From positions 4,507,001-4,571,000 of the forward strand of contig NZ_JBBOOE010000001.1 in assembly GCF_038002965.1 (NCBI RefSeq): a DNA stretch of 64,000 nucleotides, given 5' to 3'. A model generated the notes under the pieces. The model made no database searches. It was not told where the DNA came from and worked only from the letters and a program-made list of their open reading frames with translations. The DNA comes from Robertmurraya sp. FSL R5-0851 (GTDB lineage: Bacteria; Bacillota; Bacilli; Bacillales; Cytobacillaceae). Of the stretch, positions 42,093 to 51,598 are shown one piece after another (position 1 is the first letter of the stretch; each line of letters begins with the position of its first letter). The translations under genes were made by a program, and so were the position numbers.

Positions 42093-43610
42093 CTATTGAA
42101 ACATGTCCGAAAAGCCGTTGAAGTGATTGTGCAAGAAATCAAACGCCAAATTCGGGAATAGACCAAACACAATGGTTGCTGCGACCGCAATGACTAACAC
42201 AACGATGATTCCAGCTGGTAGCTGAATTTTTTCATCGGTTGCGGCTGGTCGAAAGAACATTTGTGTAAAAATGCCGAAATAGTAGAAGTACGAAATGACG
42301 GTCGTGGCGATCATGACCGATGCTAGCACATAGTGTGCAGGATCCACATAGAACGTTCCCATAAAGATGTTCAGCTTTCCAATAAAGCCTGCTGTTCCTG
42401 GAATTCCCGCTAACGAAAGGAGGAACACTCCCATTGAAACAGCCAAGATTGGTGAACGCTTATAAAGGCCAGCAAATGCACTAATATCTTCATTATCTGA
42501 TTTTCCACTGATCAGCTGAATGATGGCAAACGCACCAAGATTCATGAACAAGTAAGCTCCTAAGTAAAACCACATCGCGTCAAACATGAATGCTGACAAT
42601 GCCGCTATTGCTACCAACAGGTACCCCGCATGCGCGATACTGGAGTATGCGAATAATCGTTTTACATTGCGCTGACGTAACGCAATGACGTTCCCGATAA
42701 TCATCGTTGCTCCTGCCAGCAGTGCAATATAATCCTGCATCTTAATCAACATCGGATACGATGCCGTACTTGAACCAGATGGTGCCGCCCCGTATACAGT
42801 CAAAAGAATACGAAGCAAAATCACGAATCCAGCTGTTTTGGACACCACGCTTAAAAACGCAGTAACTGGAGTTGGTGCTCCTTGATACACATCCGGCGCC
42901 CACATATGAAACGGTACCGATGCCAATTTAAACGATAAACCAACAAATACTAGCAAAAAGGATAACCCAAGCAAGTAAATTTGCTGTGTATCAAAATTCG
43001 CTGATAACACACCTGTAATCTCCGTTAAGTTGGTTGATCCGGTTAAACCAAACACATAGCTTAATCCAAACAGTGTGACAGCTGTTGAAATCCCGCCATT
43101 GATGACATATTTCATGGCTGACTCATTGGATGGAAGATGTTTTTTACGAATGCCCGCTAATATATAAGAAGAAAGTGATAAAAGTTCAAGTCCGACAAAT
43201 AATGTGATTAAGTCTCCGCTCGACGTCATAACCATTGCTCCGAGCAAAGCGGTTAAAAACAAATAGTAGAACTCTCCCTTGTATTCCTTCATCTCTTCTT
43301 TGGGTTCGTAACTGATTGCAAGTAGCATTACAAGCGCTGCACCAAGGAGCAGTAACAACTTGAATGCTTTTGCGTACGAATCTAAGCGAAACGTATCATA
43401 TAAAATACTCGTTAATTCTAAATCCACCAATCCTAATAGTGAGACAAACGCTGCAATAATGGCAGTGAAGGCAATCCAGCCAAGAATTTTTCGATCTTGG
43501 TCTTTCGGCATGAACAAGTCCATGATGGAAAGGATGGTTGCAATACCAAGGATGATGAACTCCGGTGTCATAATTGCCCATTGATACGATAACATTTGTT
43601 CAAGATCCAT
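42093..43610 (-). CDS. nuoN: Complex I subunit NuoN
   Basis: A 505-residue antiporter-like proton-pumping subunit of complex I with about 14 helices. SSGDLITLFVGLELLSLSSYILAG carries the key glutamate of helix 5, KTAGFVILLRILL the lysine of helix 8, and LSLAGIPGTAGFIGK the conserved loop. GGAGGGTGA precedes the ATG. It is the last nuo gene, 6 nt after nuoM, and is followed by a terminator. Confidence 0.95.
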   Translation of the reverse strand: MDLEQMLSYQWAIMTPEFIILGIATILSIMDLFMPKDQDRKILGWIAFTAIIAAFVSLLGLVDLELTSILYDTFRLDSYAKAFKLLLLLGAALVMLLAISYEPKEEMKEYKGEFYYLFLTALLGAMVMTSSGDLITLFVGLELLSLSSYILAGIRKKHLPSNESAMKYVINGGISTAVTLFGLSYVFGLTGSTNLTEITGVLSANFDTQQIYLLGLSFLLVFVGLSFKLASVPFHMWAPDVYQGAPTPVTAFLSVVSKTAGFVILLRILLTVYGAAPSGSSTASYPMLIKMQDYIALLAGATMIIGNVIALRQRNVKRLFAYSSIAHAGYLLVAIAALSAFMFDAMWFYLGAYLFMNLGAFAIIQLISGKSDNEDISAFAGLYKRSPILAVSMGVFLLSLAGIPGTAGFIGKLNIFMGTFYVDPAHYVLASVMIATTVISYFYYFGIFTQMFFRPAATDEKIQLPAGIIVVLVIAVAATIVFGLFPNLAFDFLHNHFNGFSDMFQ

Positions 43611-43616
43611 CCTTCA

Positions 43617-45113
43617 TCACCCTCCTAACCCAAGCATGATAGTCTCAAGTGTGGCTTGTAGTGGTTCACTTAGTACACTTGGGTAAACACCAATTACCAC
43701 AATTAACGCGACAAGTACGAGTACCGGCGCCCATTCAAAAGAACGAATATCTGATACGCTAGTGAATTCCCGATGCGCTTTTCCAAACGTTATCCCTAAA
43801 ACCGCTCGCAGTAAGTATACAGCGGTTAAAATAATGCCTAAGCAGCCGACCGCAGCAAGTACAGGCATGGCCTCGAATAATCCTAAAAACGCCATGAACT
43901 CACTTACGAATCCGCTCATTCCCGGTAAACCAAGAGAAGCCATTGCTCCCGCTAATAAGAAACCAGCTGTGATTGGCATTCCCTTTGCCATTCCACCAAG
44001 CTTCGTGATATGAGACGTATGGAAACGCTCATAAAAAATTCCTACTAAGAAGAACAATAAGGCAGAGATCAACCCGTGAGAAACGACTTGGAAGATCGCC
44101 CCTTGAATACCCGCTTCATTAAGTGCCCCAACTCCAATTAACACAATTCCCATATGAGAAATCGAAGAGTATGCGAGCACCATCTTGAAATCCTTTTGAA
44201 CCAGTGCAAGGAACGCACCATACAATAAGTTCACCACACCGAGCGTAGCAAGCAACCAAGCGATGGAGGTGAATTGTTCTGGGAAAATTCCCATTCCGAA
44301 GCGAATTAACCCGTATGCCCCAATTTTCAAAAGAATTCCTGAGTGAAGCATTACGATTGATGGTGGAGCCTGAACGTGAACGCGAAGCATCCATGTATGT
44401 AACGGAAAAATAGGTAGCTTTACACCAAACGCCACTAACAAGGCAAGTAAAAGCCCCATTTTAACGGAGTCCGTGATTCTTGCATGGCCTGCATCTGCTG
44501 TTAGCAATTGCTGTAACACATCAATATTGGATGTTCCTGTGCGAGCGAACAACACCATAATGACAATCAGTAGAACCGCTGAACCAAGTCCATTGTAAAT
44601 CAGGAAGCTATACGCTGCTTTTTCTTTTTCATGATAGCCCCATTTCCCGATTAAAAAGAACATCGGAATGAGCGTGATTTCAAAAAATAAGAAGAACAGG
44701 ATTAGGTTTTCGGCCACGAATACTCCGAGCATTCCTACTTCAAGGAGAAGGAATAACATGAAGTAGCCCTTCCACTCTTTTTTAATATGAAGCGAAGCAA
44801 TAGCCGCTAACAAGGACAGAATACTTGTTAAAACAACCATAATAAGTGAGAAGCCATCCATCCCCAACTCAAACGGAATTTCAAATACTCCTTCACTCAT
44901 GCCAAAGTGAATCCAGTTCCATTTCAGATTGTACTCAAACAGTTCTGTTCCATTTTTATATTGAGAGAAAACAGCCAGTGAAAGAACCATTGCTGGTAAA
45001 GTCGCAAGAATCCCAATCAGCTTAATGGAGCTCTCCTGCATTTTTGGAATAAATGATAAAACGAGAATCCCAAGTAACGGGGAAAACACGATGAGTGCTA
45101 ACATCAAATTCAT
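43617..45113 (-). CDS. nuoM: Complex I subunit NuoM
   Basis: A 498-residue antiporter-like membrane subunit with about 14 helices. ENLILFFLFFEITLIPMFFLIGKWG carries the conserved helix-5 glutamate, FGVKLPIFPLHTWMLRVHVQAP is a hallmark of this subunit, and SSISHMGIVLIGVGA is conserved. The ATG overlaps the nuoL stop (ATGA), so the two are translationally coupled. It is one of the three pumping modules of the membrane arm. Confidence 0.95.
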   Translation of the reverse strand: MNLMLALIVFSPLLGILVLSFIPKMQESSIKLIGILATLPAMVLSLAVFSQYKNGTELFEYNLKWNWIHFGMSEGVFEIPFELGMDGFSLIMVVLTSILSLLAAIASLHIKKEWKGYFMLFLLLEVGMLGVFVAENLILFFLFFEITLIPMFFLIGKWGYHEKEKAAYSFLIYNGLGSAVLLIVIMVLFARTGTSNIDVLQQLLTADAGHARITDSVKMGLLLALLVAFGVKLPIFPLHTWMLRVHVQAPPSIVMLHSGILLKIGAYGLIRFGMGIFPEQFTSIAWLLATLGVVNLLYGAFLALVQKDFKMVLAYSSISHMGIVLIGVGALNEAGIQGAIFQVVSHGLISALLFFLVGIFYERFHTSHITKLGGMAKGMPITAGFLLAGAMASLGLPGMSGFVSEFMAFLGLFEAMPVLAAVGCLGIILTAVYLLRAVLGITFGKAHREFTSVSDIRSFEWAPVLVLVALIVVIGVYPSVLSEPLQATLETIMLGLGG

Positions 45114-46975
45114 CCGAAGTACCCCCCTGTTACAGCAAAAATTACAAATAAGACGGCTAAGCCAACAAAGGCAACGGTTCCGTACATTTGCACCTGACCG
45201 TTATGTACGCGTGAACCTGTTTTTCCAAACGTTTGAACAATCTGGGTAACGAGGTTAACGATTCCTTCCACAATAAACACTTCAATATACTTGAGGAACA
45301 AGCTAAAGAACTTGGTTAACTTCACAATCGTTAACTCGTAAAATTCATCTATAAAGTATTTGTTGTATAAAACACTGTACGTCACTGGTGCACGGCTGGA
45401 TAACCAATCGCGTGACAGAGACTTTTTCCCATACATGAGGTAAGCAATGAAAATTCCCGCAAGTGACACAAGTGTTGCCACAATCATAATCCACGCTGGA
45501 CCTTCGACGTGACCATGGCCAAGTGCTTCATTCCCCTCCACTAACCAATCTCCTAAAAATGTTCCAAACCAAGGTGTGTTCACATAACCAGCAACCACTG
45601 CTAGTACTCCAAGCACAACCATTGGAAGTGTCATTACTGCAGGAGACTCGTGTACCTGCTTGATTTCTTTTCTAGCCTCACCAGTAAAGACGAGGAAGAA
45701 TAAGCGGAACATATAAAAAGCCGTAAAGAAGGCGGCGATCACTGCTAACCAAAATAATGCCGTGTTTCCATGAACCCAAGCAGAAATTAAGATTTCATCT
45801 TTACTAAAGAACCCGGAGAATAATGGAACTCCACTTATCGCCAATGTCCCCACTAAAAATAATGGACCCGTGACGCGAAGCTTTTTCCATAAGCCACCCA
45901 TTTCTTCAATGTTCTGCGTATGAACGGCATGGATAACACTACCTGCTGCTAAGAATAATAACGCTTTGAAAAACGCGTGTGTCATCAGGTGGAATACCCC
46001 AGCCACATAACCAGCTGATCCAAGTGCTAACATCATATAACCTAACTGAGATACCGTAGAGTAAGCAAGGATCCGTTTGATATCGGTTTGAACTAAGCCG
46101 ATGCTAGCCGCAAAGATCGCGGTAATCGCCCCCACTACTGCTACTGTCATTAATGCGGTTTCACTCGCGGTGAAAAGCGGGAACAAAGCTGCTACTAAAT
46201 ATACCCCTGCCGCAACCATCGTTGCCGCGTGGATTAATGCCGACACAGGCGTCGGACCTTCCATCGCATCCGGTAACCAGGTGTGAAGCGGAAATTGACC
46301 TGATTTCCCAACGGCACCAATGAAAATTAGGATCGCCGTTAATGTGATCATGCTTGTAGAAATCGAACCCGCCTCTACCGCAGCAAAAATCTCATCGTAT
46401 TCAAAGCTTCCTACCTGCCAGAATAATAGAATCATCCCGATAAAAAGGCCCACATCCCCGATACGGGTCATGATAAAGGCTTTTTTTGCAGCCTTTTTGG
46501 CGTCTTCCTTAAAAAAGTAGAAACCGATTAATAGGAAAGAGCCAACGCCGACTAATTCCCAGAAAATATACGTTTGTAAAAGGTTGGGCGATAATACTAA
46601 ACCAAGCATTGCAAACGTAAATAATCCTAAATACGCGTAAAAGACATGAAAGCGTTCATCGTCATGCATATACCCCTTTGAATACGTATGTACAAGCAAA
46701 CTAACAAGAGATACGATGACGAGCATTAGCGCATTTAACTGGTTTACTTCAAAACCCGCTGTTAGTTGAACATCTCCGATCGAAAGCCATGTGCCTTCTG
46801 CTTTATAGGTCGGTTGTGTAAAACGCGCAAATAAGACAATAAGCGAATAAACAAACGACACACCCACTAGCAGAATACCGACAAAGGCGCTGTTTTCCTT
46901 TAGCTTTTTTCCGAACAGAAGAAGGAACAAAAATGATAGTAGCGGGAAAAGCGGTATGATCCATGCATTTTCCAT
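45110..46975 (-). CDS. nuoL: Complex I subunit NuoL
   Basis: A ~621-residue antiporter-like subunit that also carries the C-terminal long lateral helix region. ILAYSTVSQLGYMMLALGSAGY, GKSGQFPLHTWLPDAMEGPTPVSALIHAATMVAAG and LFSGFFSKDEIL are family hallmarks. Of several starts (GTG 46984, TTG 46978, ATG 46975) the ATG fits the family N-terminus MENAWIIPLFP; AAGGGG lies 12 nt upstream, longer than usual. A hairpin separates it from nuoK, making the 84-nt gap unusual for this tightly packed operon. Confidence 0.95.
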   Translation of the reverse strand: MENAWIIPLFPLLSFLFLLLFGKKLKENSAFVGILLVGVSFVYSLIVLFARFTQPTYKAEGTWLSIGDVQLTAGFEVNQLNALMLVIVSLVSLLVHTYSKGYMHDDERFHVFYAYLGLFTFAMLGLVLSPNLLQTYIFWELVGVGSFLLIGFYFFKEDAKKAAKKAFIMTRIGDVGLFIGMILLFWQVGSFEYDEIFAAVEAGSISTSMITLTAILIFIGAVGKSGQFPLHTWLPDAMEGPTPVSALIHAATMVAAGVYLVAALFPLFTASETALMTVAVVGAITAIFAASIGLVQTDIKRILAYSTVSQLGYMMLALGSAGYVAGVFHLMTHAFFKALLFLAAGSVIHAVHTQNIEEMGGLWKKLRVTGPLFLVGTLAISGVPLFSGFFSKDEILISAWVHGNTALFWLAVIAAFFTAFYMFRLFFLVFTGEARKEIKQVHESPAVMTLPMVVLGVLAVVAGYVNTPWFGTFLGDWLVEGNEALGHGHVEGPAWIMIVATLVSLAGIFIAYLMYGKKSLSRDWLSSRAPVTYSVLYNKYFIDEFYELTIVKLTKFFSLFLKYIEVFIVEGIVNLVTQIVQTFGKTGSRVHNGQVQMYGTVAFVGLAVLFVIFAVTGGYFG

Positions 46976-46997
46976 CAATATCACAATCCCCTTTTAG

Positions 46998-47029
46998 AAC
47001 GCGCACCGGTTTTTTTTATGTTGCGCGTT
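46998..47029 (-). other. Intercistronic hairpin between nuoK and nuoL
   Basis: AACGCGCA and TGCGCGTT form a perfect 8-bp stem with a 16-nt A/T-rich loop in the nuoK-nuoL gap. It lacks a T run downstream, so it is more likely an mRNA processing or stability hairpin than a terminator. Confidence 0.55.
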
Positions 47030-47067
47030 TGATTGAGGCCCGCTGTAAATAAGCGAGTCATATTTTT

Positions 47068-47382
47068 CTAATGCTTTAAGGTGTTCATTTCATCCATATT
47101 AACGGTTTTTCGATTACGGTAAAGGGCAATTAAAATCGCCAACCCAACGGCTGCCTCCGCTGCTGCCACAGCGATCGAAAATAATGCAAACACTTGACCC
47201 GTAATCCCTGGGTTCGCTCCGTACTTACTAAAGGCAACCAGATTTATATTGACTGCGTTTAGCATCAATTCAATGGAAATTAATACAATCACTGTATTTC
47301 GCTTCGTTAATGCACCGTACAATCCGATACAAAATAGAATTAACGCAAGCGTGAGGTAGGCTGAAACGGGAACTGAGCTCAT
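47068..47382 (-). CDS. nuoK: Complex I subunit NuoK
   Basis: A 104-residue three-helix membrane subunit. [20 protein letters not shown] holds the conserved glutamate of helix 2 and [22 protein letters not shown] the second one. It takes part in proton transfer in the membrane arm. The ATG overlaps the nuoJ stop (ATGA). Confidence 0.96.
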   Translation of the reverse strand: MSSVPVSAYLTLALILFCIGLYGALTKRNTVIVLISIELMLNAVNINLVAFSKYGANPGITGQVFALFSIAVAAAEAAVGLAILIALYRNRKTVNMDEMNTLKH

Positions 47383-47900
47383 TCCTTATCCGCCTCCTTT
47401 TCATCATCTTTTTTCGCTAACACAATCGATCCGATCAAAGCAACTAATAAGATGACAGATGTGATTTCAAATGGAATCACATACTTTGAGTAAAGCGCCA
47501 CCCCAATTTGCTCGGTATTATTTTCATGAAGCGTGTTTGGTCCAGAAGCCAAATCTAGGTCATACACCCCGATATACATCACAACCGCAAATCCGAGGAC
47601 ACCGATGAATAGGAGAGTCTTTCGAATCCAACCTTCCTCTGGTTCGCTCGTATCATTATGACGGGTAAGCATAATCCCAAATAGCATAATGATGGTAATG
47701 GCGCCTGAGTAGATTAGTATTTGAACCGTTGCGACAAATTCAGCAGAGAGCATCACGTAAATTCCCGCAATGCTCACAAAGGTGAACACAAGAGCTACGA
47801 TCATATGAACAACCTTCGTCAAATTCAACAACAGAACGCCGCCAATGACCGCAACGAGCGCTAGTGACATAAATGCGATTAATTCACCCGTAACTGTCAT
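47379..47900 (-). CDS. nuoJ: Complex I subunit NuoJ
   Basis: A 173-residue membrane subunit with five helices. [23 protein letters not shown] is the conserved third helix region with the pi-bulge segment. Overlaps with nuoI and nuoK on both sides (ATGA) show tight translational coupling. Confidence 0.95.
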   Translation of the reverse strand: MTVTGELIAFMSLALVAVIGGVLLLNLTKVVHMIVALVFTFVSIAGIYVMLSAEFVATVQILIYSGAITIIMLFGIMLTRHNDTSEPEEGWIRKTLLFIGVLGFAVVMYIGVYDLDLASGPNTLHENNTEQIGVALYSKYVIPFEITSVILLVALIGSIVLAKKDDEKEADKE

Positions 47901-48316
47901 GCTTTATTCACCTTCCGAATATTTTCATCGTTCTCATCTAACCATTCTAAGTTTTTAAAAAGCTCATCCCGGCTATATTCCGCAAGCTCAAAATTATTTG
48001 TCATAATGATGGCCTCTGTCGGACATACCTCCGTACAAAGATCACATAGGATACAGATTTCAAAGTTGATATCATACGTATCAATGATTTTTCCTTTTTT
48101 CGTAGGGTCAGGGTGTTTTTTCCCGGTCAATTGAATGCAATCGGTTGGACAAATGGCTGCACACTGATTACAGACGATACATTTTTCGGGGTAAAACTTC
48201 TGTATCCCACGGAACCGGTCCGGAAGTGGCAGCGGCTCATTTGGATAATCGTAGGTTACTTTTTCTCTTGCTAGGTTCTTGAGTGTATAGGCTAACCCTT
48301 TTGCTAATCCAAGCAC
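47897..48316 (-). CDS. nuoI: Complex I subunit NuoI (2x[4Fe-4S] ferredoxin)
   Basis: A 139-residue iron-sulphur subunit with two canonical CxxCxxCxxxC(P) motifs, CIVCNQCAAICPTDC and CILCDLCTEVCPTEA, which bind clusters N6a and N6b passing electrons to NuoB. The GTG start at 48316 has AGAGGGTGA upstream. It is separated from nuoH by 202 nt that hold a dispersed palindromic repeat, the only large break in the operon besides the nuoK-nuoL gap. Confidence 0.95.
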   Translation of the reverse strand: MLGLAKGLAYTLKNLAREKVTYDYPNEPLPLPDRFRGIQKFYPEKCIVCNQCAAICPTDCIQLTGKKHPDPTKKGKIIDTYDINFEICILCDLCTEVCPTEAIIMTNNFELAEYSRDELFKNLEWLDENDENIRKVNKA

Positions 48317-48360
48317 GTTGACTCACCCTCTCTAGTAAGTAGGCTTATTGTTAAACTGGG

Positions 48361-48493
48361 GTGTTGATTTCCGCTCCGGGCGCTTGCTTTCCTGGGGACG
48401 TCCGCCGAGCCTCCTCGTCGCTTTCGCTCCTGCGGGGTCTCGCCTGTGACGCTGATCCCCAAGGAGTCAAGCGCCCTCCGCTCCAATCAACAC
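48361..48493. repeat. 133-bp dispersed palindromic element in nuoH-nuoI gap
   Basis: GTGTTGATT (48361) and AATCAACAC (48485) are perfect terminal inverted repeats; next to them CGGGCGCTTG and CAAGCGCCC also pair. The inner part is G/C-rich, clearly above its neighbours, and partly palindromic (TCCTGGGGA near ATCCCCAAGGA). I recognise the general type as a small non-coding repeat common in Bacillus genomes. A 60-codon frame through it is not a gene. Confidence 0.8.
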
Positions 48494-48518
48494 GGTGTAT
48501 CACAACAGAGTTTCTGTC

Positions 48519-49532
48519 TTAAAAAAGCTTTAGTAATTCTTTAACCAATGCTGTTAAGAAAATGTTCGCCAAGGCTACTGGTAATAGTATCTTCCATCCG
48601 AATTCCATTAGTTGGTCTGCTCTTAGGCGTGGGAAGGTGACTCGGATCCAGACTAGGAAGAAGATGACGACGCTGAATTTTAGGGCGAACCATACGGCTC
48701 CTGGGATGAATCCTAAGAAGTCGAATGGTGGTAGCCATCCTCCTAGAAAAAGTACGGTTGTTAGTGATGCCATTGCGAATAGGTACACATATTCAGCGAG
48801 CATGAAGAATGCCCATCGGAAGCCTGAGTACTCCACGTGGAATCCGGCTACTAGTTCGGATTCCGCTTCTGGCAAGTCAAACGGTGTACGGTTTAACTCT
48901 GCAACGGATGCGATGATAAACACAAGAAACGCAATCGGTTGCCAAATAATGAACCAGCCTTGCTCATCTTGAGCGGCGACGATATCGTTCAAATTCAGGC
49001 TGCCTGCAAAAAGGATGACTCCAATTACCGACATCACAAGTGGGATTTCGTAGGAAATCATTTGGGCTGCTGCACGCATCCCACCAAGTAGTGCGTACTT
49101 ATTATTTGATGCCCATCCACCTGTTACCACTCCCACAGTTGTTAATCCTGAAATGGCGATATAGTACAATAATCCAACACCAATATCAGCAAACTGAAGG
49201 TGATCGGTTAACGGAATCGTTGCTAGCACCATAAATGCCGGTGCAAACGCGATGACAGGTGCAAAGATAAAGAGCGGGCGGTCTGCTAGCTTCGGTATCG
49301 TATCTTCTTTTAATAGGAGCTTTAATACGTCAGCTACCGTTTGTAAAAGCCCCCAGCGGCCTCCAACCTGATTCGGTCCGTGACGAAGCTGCATGAAACC
49401 CATGACTTTTCTTTCTGCTAAAATCGCATACGTAACAAATCCTAAAACCACTAACAATAGAACCGTTGCTAGTAAAAAGAAAATCCCAAAGTTTAAGAGT
49501 CCTGGTTGTGATTGCAGCAGTTCCTCTACCAT
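48519..49532 (-). CDS. nuoH: Complex I subunit NuoH
   Basis: A 337-residue membrane subunit with eight helices that forms the quinone-entry site with NuoB and NuoD. AERKVMGFMQLRHGPNQVGG and AELNRTPFDLPEAESELVAGFHVEYSG carry the conserved charged residues that link quinone reduction to proton pumping. The ATG overlaps the nuoD stop (TAATG). Confidence 0.96.
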   Translation of the reverse strand: MVEELLQSQPGLLNFGIFFLLATVLLLVVLGFVTYAILAERKVMGFMQLRHGPNQVGGRWGLLQTVADVLKLLLKEDTIPKLADRPLFIFAPVIAFAPAFMVLATIPLTDHLQFADIGVGLLYYIAISGLTTVGVVTGGWASNNKYALLGGMRAAAQMISYEIPLVMSVIGVILFAGSLNLNDIVAAQDEQGWFIIWQPIAFLVFIIASVAELNRTPFDLPEAESELVAGFHVEYSGFRWAFFMLAEYVYLFAMASLTTVLFLGGWLPPFDFLGFIPGAVWFALKFSVVIFFLVWIRVTFPRLRADQLMEFGWKILLPVALANIFLTALVKELLKLF

Positions 49533-50632
49533 TAGCCATCAACCTCCCCTAGGACAATATCAATTGCACCTAAAATCGCGATTAAGTTTGCTATATTTTC
49601 TCCCTCCAATAGCTTCGGAAGGATTTGCAAATTGTAAAAAGAAGGTCTTCTAAACTTCAAGCGGTACGGCTCTTTTTTTCCATCACTCGCGATGTAACAT
49701 CCAATTTCTCCACGAGGTGACTCGATACGAACGTACGCCTCGCCCTTTGGTGCTTTAATAATCTTCGGAACTTTAGCGAGGATTTCCCCTTCTTTCGGGA
49801 ATTGCTCGACTGCTTGTTCTAAGATTTTCAAAGATTCCTCAAGCTCCGCTAGACGAACATGGTATCTTGCCCAAGCGTCTCCACCCTCTTGAACAGGAAC
49901 ATCAAAGTCAAATCGGTCATAAATTGAATACGGCTCATCTTTACGAAGATCCCATTTGACTCCCGTACATCTTAGGTTTGCTCCACTTAATGAGTAGTTA
50001 ATTGCATCCTCTTTCGTGTAGCGACCCACACCCTTCACTCGGTTCATGAAAATTTCATTCCCCGTCACGAGGTCATGATAGCCTTTCAGCTGTTCACGCA
50101 TGTATGGGATAAACTCGCCCACTTTTTCAATCCAGCCCTCAGGTGCATCCCACTTCACGCCTCCTACCCGCATGTAGTTAAACGTAAGACGCGCACCGGA
50201 CAACTCGTTTAACATATTAATAATCATTTCACGCTCACGGAAAGCGTATAGAAACGGACTGACCGCCCCGATATCTAATAAGTATGTACCCCACCAAACG
50301 AGATGACTAGCAACACGACCCAGTTCCATCGCGATGACGCGGAGGTATTCCGCTCGATCTGGAATCTTTAAATCCATCATCGTTTCAACTGCATGACAGA
50401 GCACATAGTTGTTTGTCATTGCTGCTAAATAATCGAGTCTGTCTGTGTAAGGAATGATTTGAGTGTATTGTAAATTCTCAGCTAATTTTTCCGTTCCGCG
50501 GTGTAAATACCCAATAACCGGGTTTGCTTCCTTGATGATTTCTCCATCAATTTTCAACACCAGTCGGAACACACCATGCGTACTTGGATGCTGAGGACCT
50601 ACGTTTAAAAGCATTTCTTCCGTTCGAAGCAC
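49532..50632 (-). CDS. nuoD: Complex I subunit NuoD
   Basis: A 366-residue peripheral-arm subunit of the hydrogenase large-subunit fold that binds quinone. NVGPQHPSTHGVFR contains the conserved His; IQ-like loop and SPRGEIGCYIASDG are typical. It is not fused to NuoC. The GTG start at 50632 follows GGAGGTG, and nuoC ends 4 nt upstream. Confidence 0.96.
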   Translation of the reverse strand: MLRTEEMLLNVGPQHPSTHGVFRLVLKIDGEIIKEANPVIGYLHRGTEKLAENLQYTQIIPYTDRLDYLAAMTNNYVLCHAVETMMDLKIPDRAEYLRVIAMELGRVASHLVWWGTYLLDIGAVSPFLYAFREREMIINMLNELSGARLTFNYMRVGGVKWDAPEGWIEKVGEFIPYMREQLKGYHDLVTGNEIFMNRVKGVGRYTKEDAINYSLSGANLRCTGVKWDLRKDEPYSIYDRFDFDVPVQEGGDAWARYHVRLAELEESLKILEQAVEQFPKEGEILAKVPKIIKAPKGEAYVRIESPRGEIGCYIASDGKKEPYRLKFRRPSFYNLQILPKLLEGENIANLIAILGAIDIVLGEVDG

Positions 50633-50635
50633 TCG

Positions 50636-51595
50636 TTACACCTCCACATCGTATGGTTCATAGTCTTTGCGTAGAGGGTGACCAATCCAATCATCACCAA
50701 GCATAATTCGGTATAACTTCGGATGATTTTTAAACTGAATTCCCAGTAAGTCATATGCTTCACACTCCGGCCAGTTGGCGCCTGCCCAAAGCTTCGAAAC
50801 CGACTCTACCTCAGGTTTCTCGCGATCAATCTTCACCTTTAACGCAACGGATTGCCTGTTATTATATGAGTAAAGATGAGCATACACTTCCATGTGCGTC
50901 TCAAAATCTCCCCCATGAAACTCTGATAAATAATTAAAGCCAAGCTGCTCATTGTAGCGAAGGAACTCGGCAATTCTATAATAGTTTTCCGGCTTTGCCA
51001 CCAAAGTTGGCACGTCCTTTGACAGATTATTAATATAGAAGTCTTCCAATACATCCTTGCCCAGATGCTCTTCAATGACCTTCACGTATTTATCCAAATA
51101 CGGTTGGTTTGGTGAAGGGACCAGTCCTTCTGGAGCCTCTTCTTCCGCAGGCTTTGCTTTGGCTCTTGCAGCGGCTGCAGCTGCAGCTTTGGCTTTTGCG
51201 GCAGCAATCGCCTTCGCTTTTTCATCATCTCCAGCGGTTCCGCCTTGTGCGGCAGCTTTCGCTTTGGCTGCCGCGGCAGCTTTTGCCTTTGCGGCGGCGA
51301 TCGCTTTTGCCTTTTCGTCGTCTCCCGCTGGTGCTTCTTCTGCAGCGCCCTGCTGTTTTGCTAGTGCAGCGGCCTTTGCTTTGGCTGCTGCTGCGGCTTT
51401 TACTTTCGCAGCGGCGACTGCTTTTTGTTTAGCTAAATCTGTGTCATCAGAGCTAGAAGGTGATTCTTCGGCTTGCTCTTTTTCCTTCATTTTCGCTAAT
51501 GCGGCTGCTTTGGCCTTTGCAGCGGCGGCAGCCTTTGCTTTGGCTTTTTCCGCAGCTTCCTTCTTTAACTGTTCCAAGTTCTTTTCCCCACTCAT
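50636..51595 (-). CDS. nuoC: Complex I subunit NuoC with Ala/Lys-rich N-terminal extension
   Basis: A 319-residue protein. The C-terminal ~150 residues are the normal NuoC domain (EHLGKDVLEDFYINNLSKD; ESVSKLWAGANWPECEAYDLLG; KHPKLYRIMLGDDWIGHPLRKDYEP-like end). The N-terminal ~165 residues are low complexity: repeated AAAKAKAAA blocks broken by short acidic linkers such as SPSSSDDTD and GDDEKAKAI, with at least four repeats. Normal NuoC is about 160-200 residues, so this is a large basic/alanine extension, probably helical. I recall such extensions in other Bacilli, without a known role. AGAGGGTGA precedes the ATG. Confidence 0.92.
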   Translation of the reverse strand: MSGEKNLEQLKKEAAEKAKAKAAAAAKAKAAALAKMKEKEQAEESPSSSDDTDLAKQKAVAAAKVKAAAAAKAKAAALAKQQGAAEEAPAGDDEKAKAIAAAKAKAAAAAKAKAAAQGGTAGDDEKAKAIAAAKAKAAAAAAARAKAKPAEEEAPEGLVPSPNQPYLDKYVKVIEEHLGKDVLEDFYINNLSKDVPTLVAKPENYYRIAEFLRYNEQLGFNYLSEFHGGDFETHMEVYAHLYSYNNRQSVALKVKIDREKPEVESVSKLWAGANWPECEAYDLLGIQFKNHPKLYRIMLGDDWIGHPLRKDYEPYDVEV

Positions 51596-51598
51596 GGA

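Noticed and set aside
48304..48486. 60-codon ORF between nuoI and nuoH
   Set aside because: It is a reading frame through the palindromic repeat element, not a gene.
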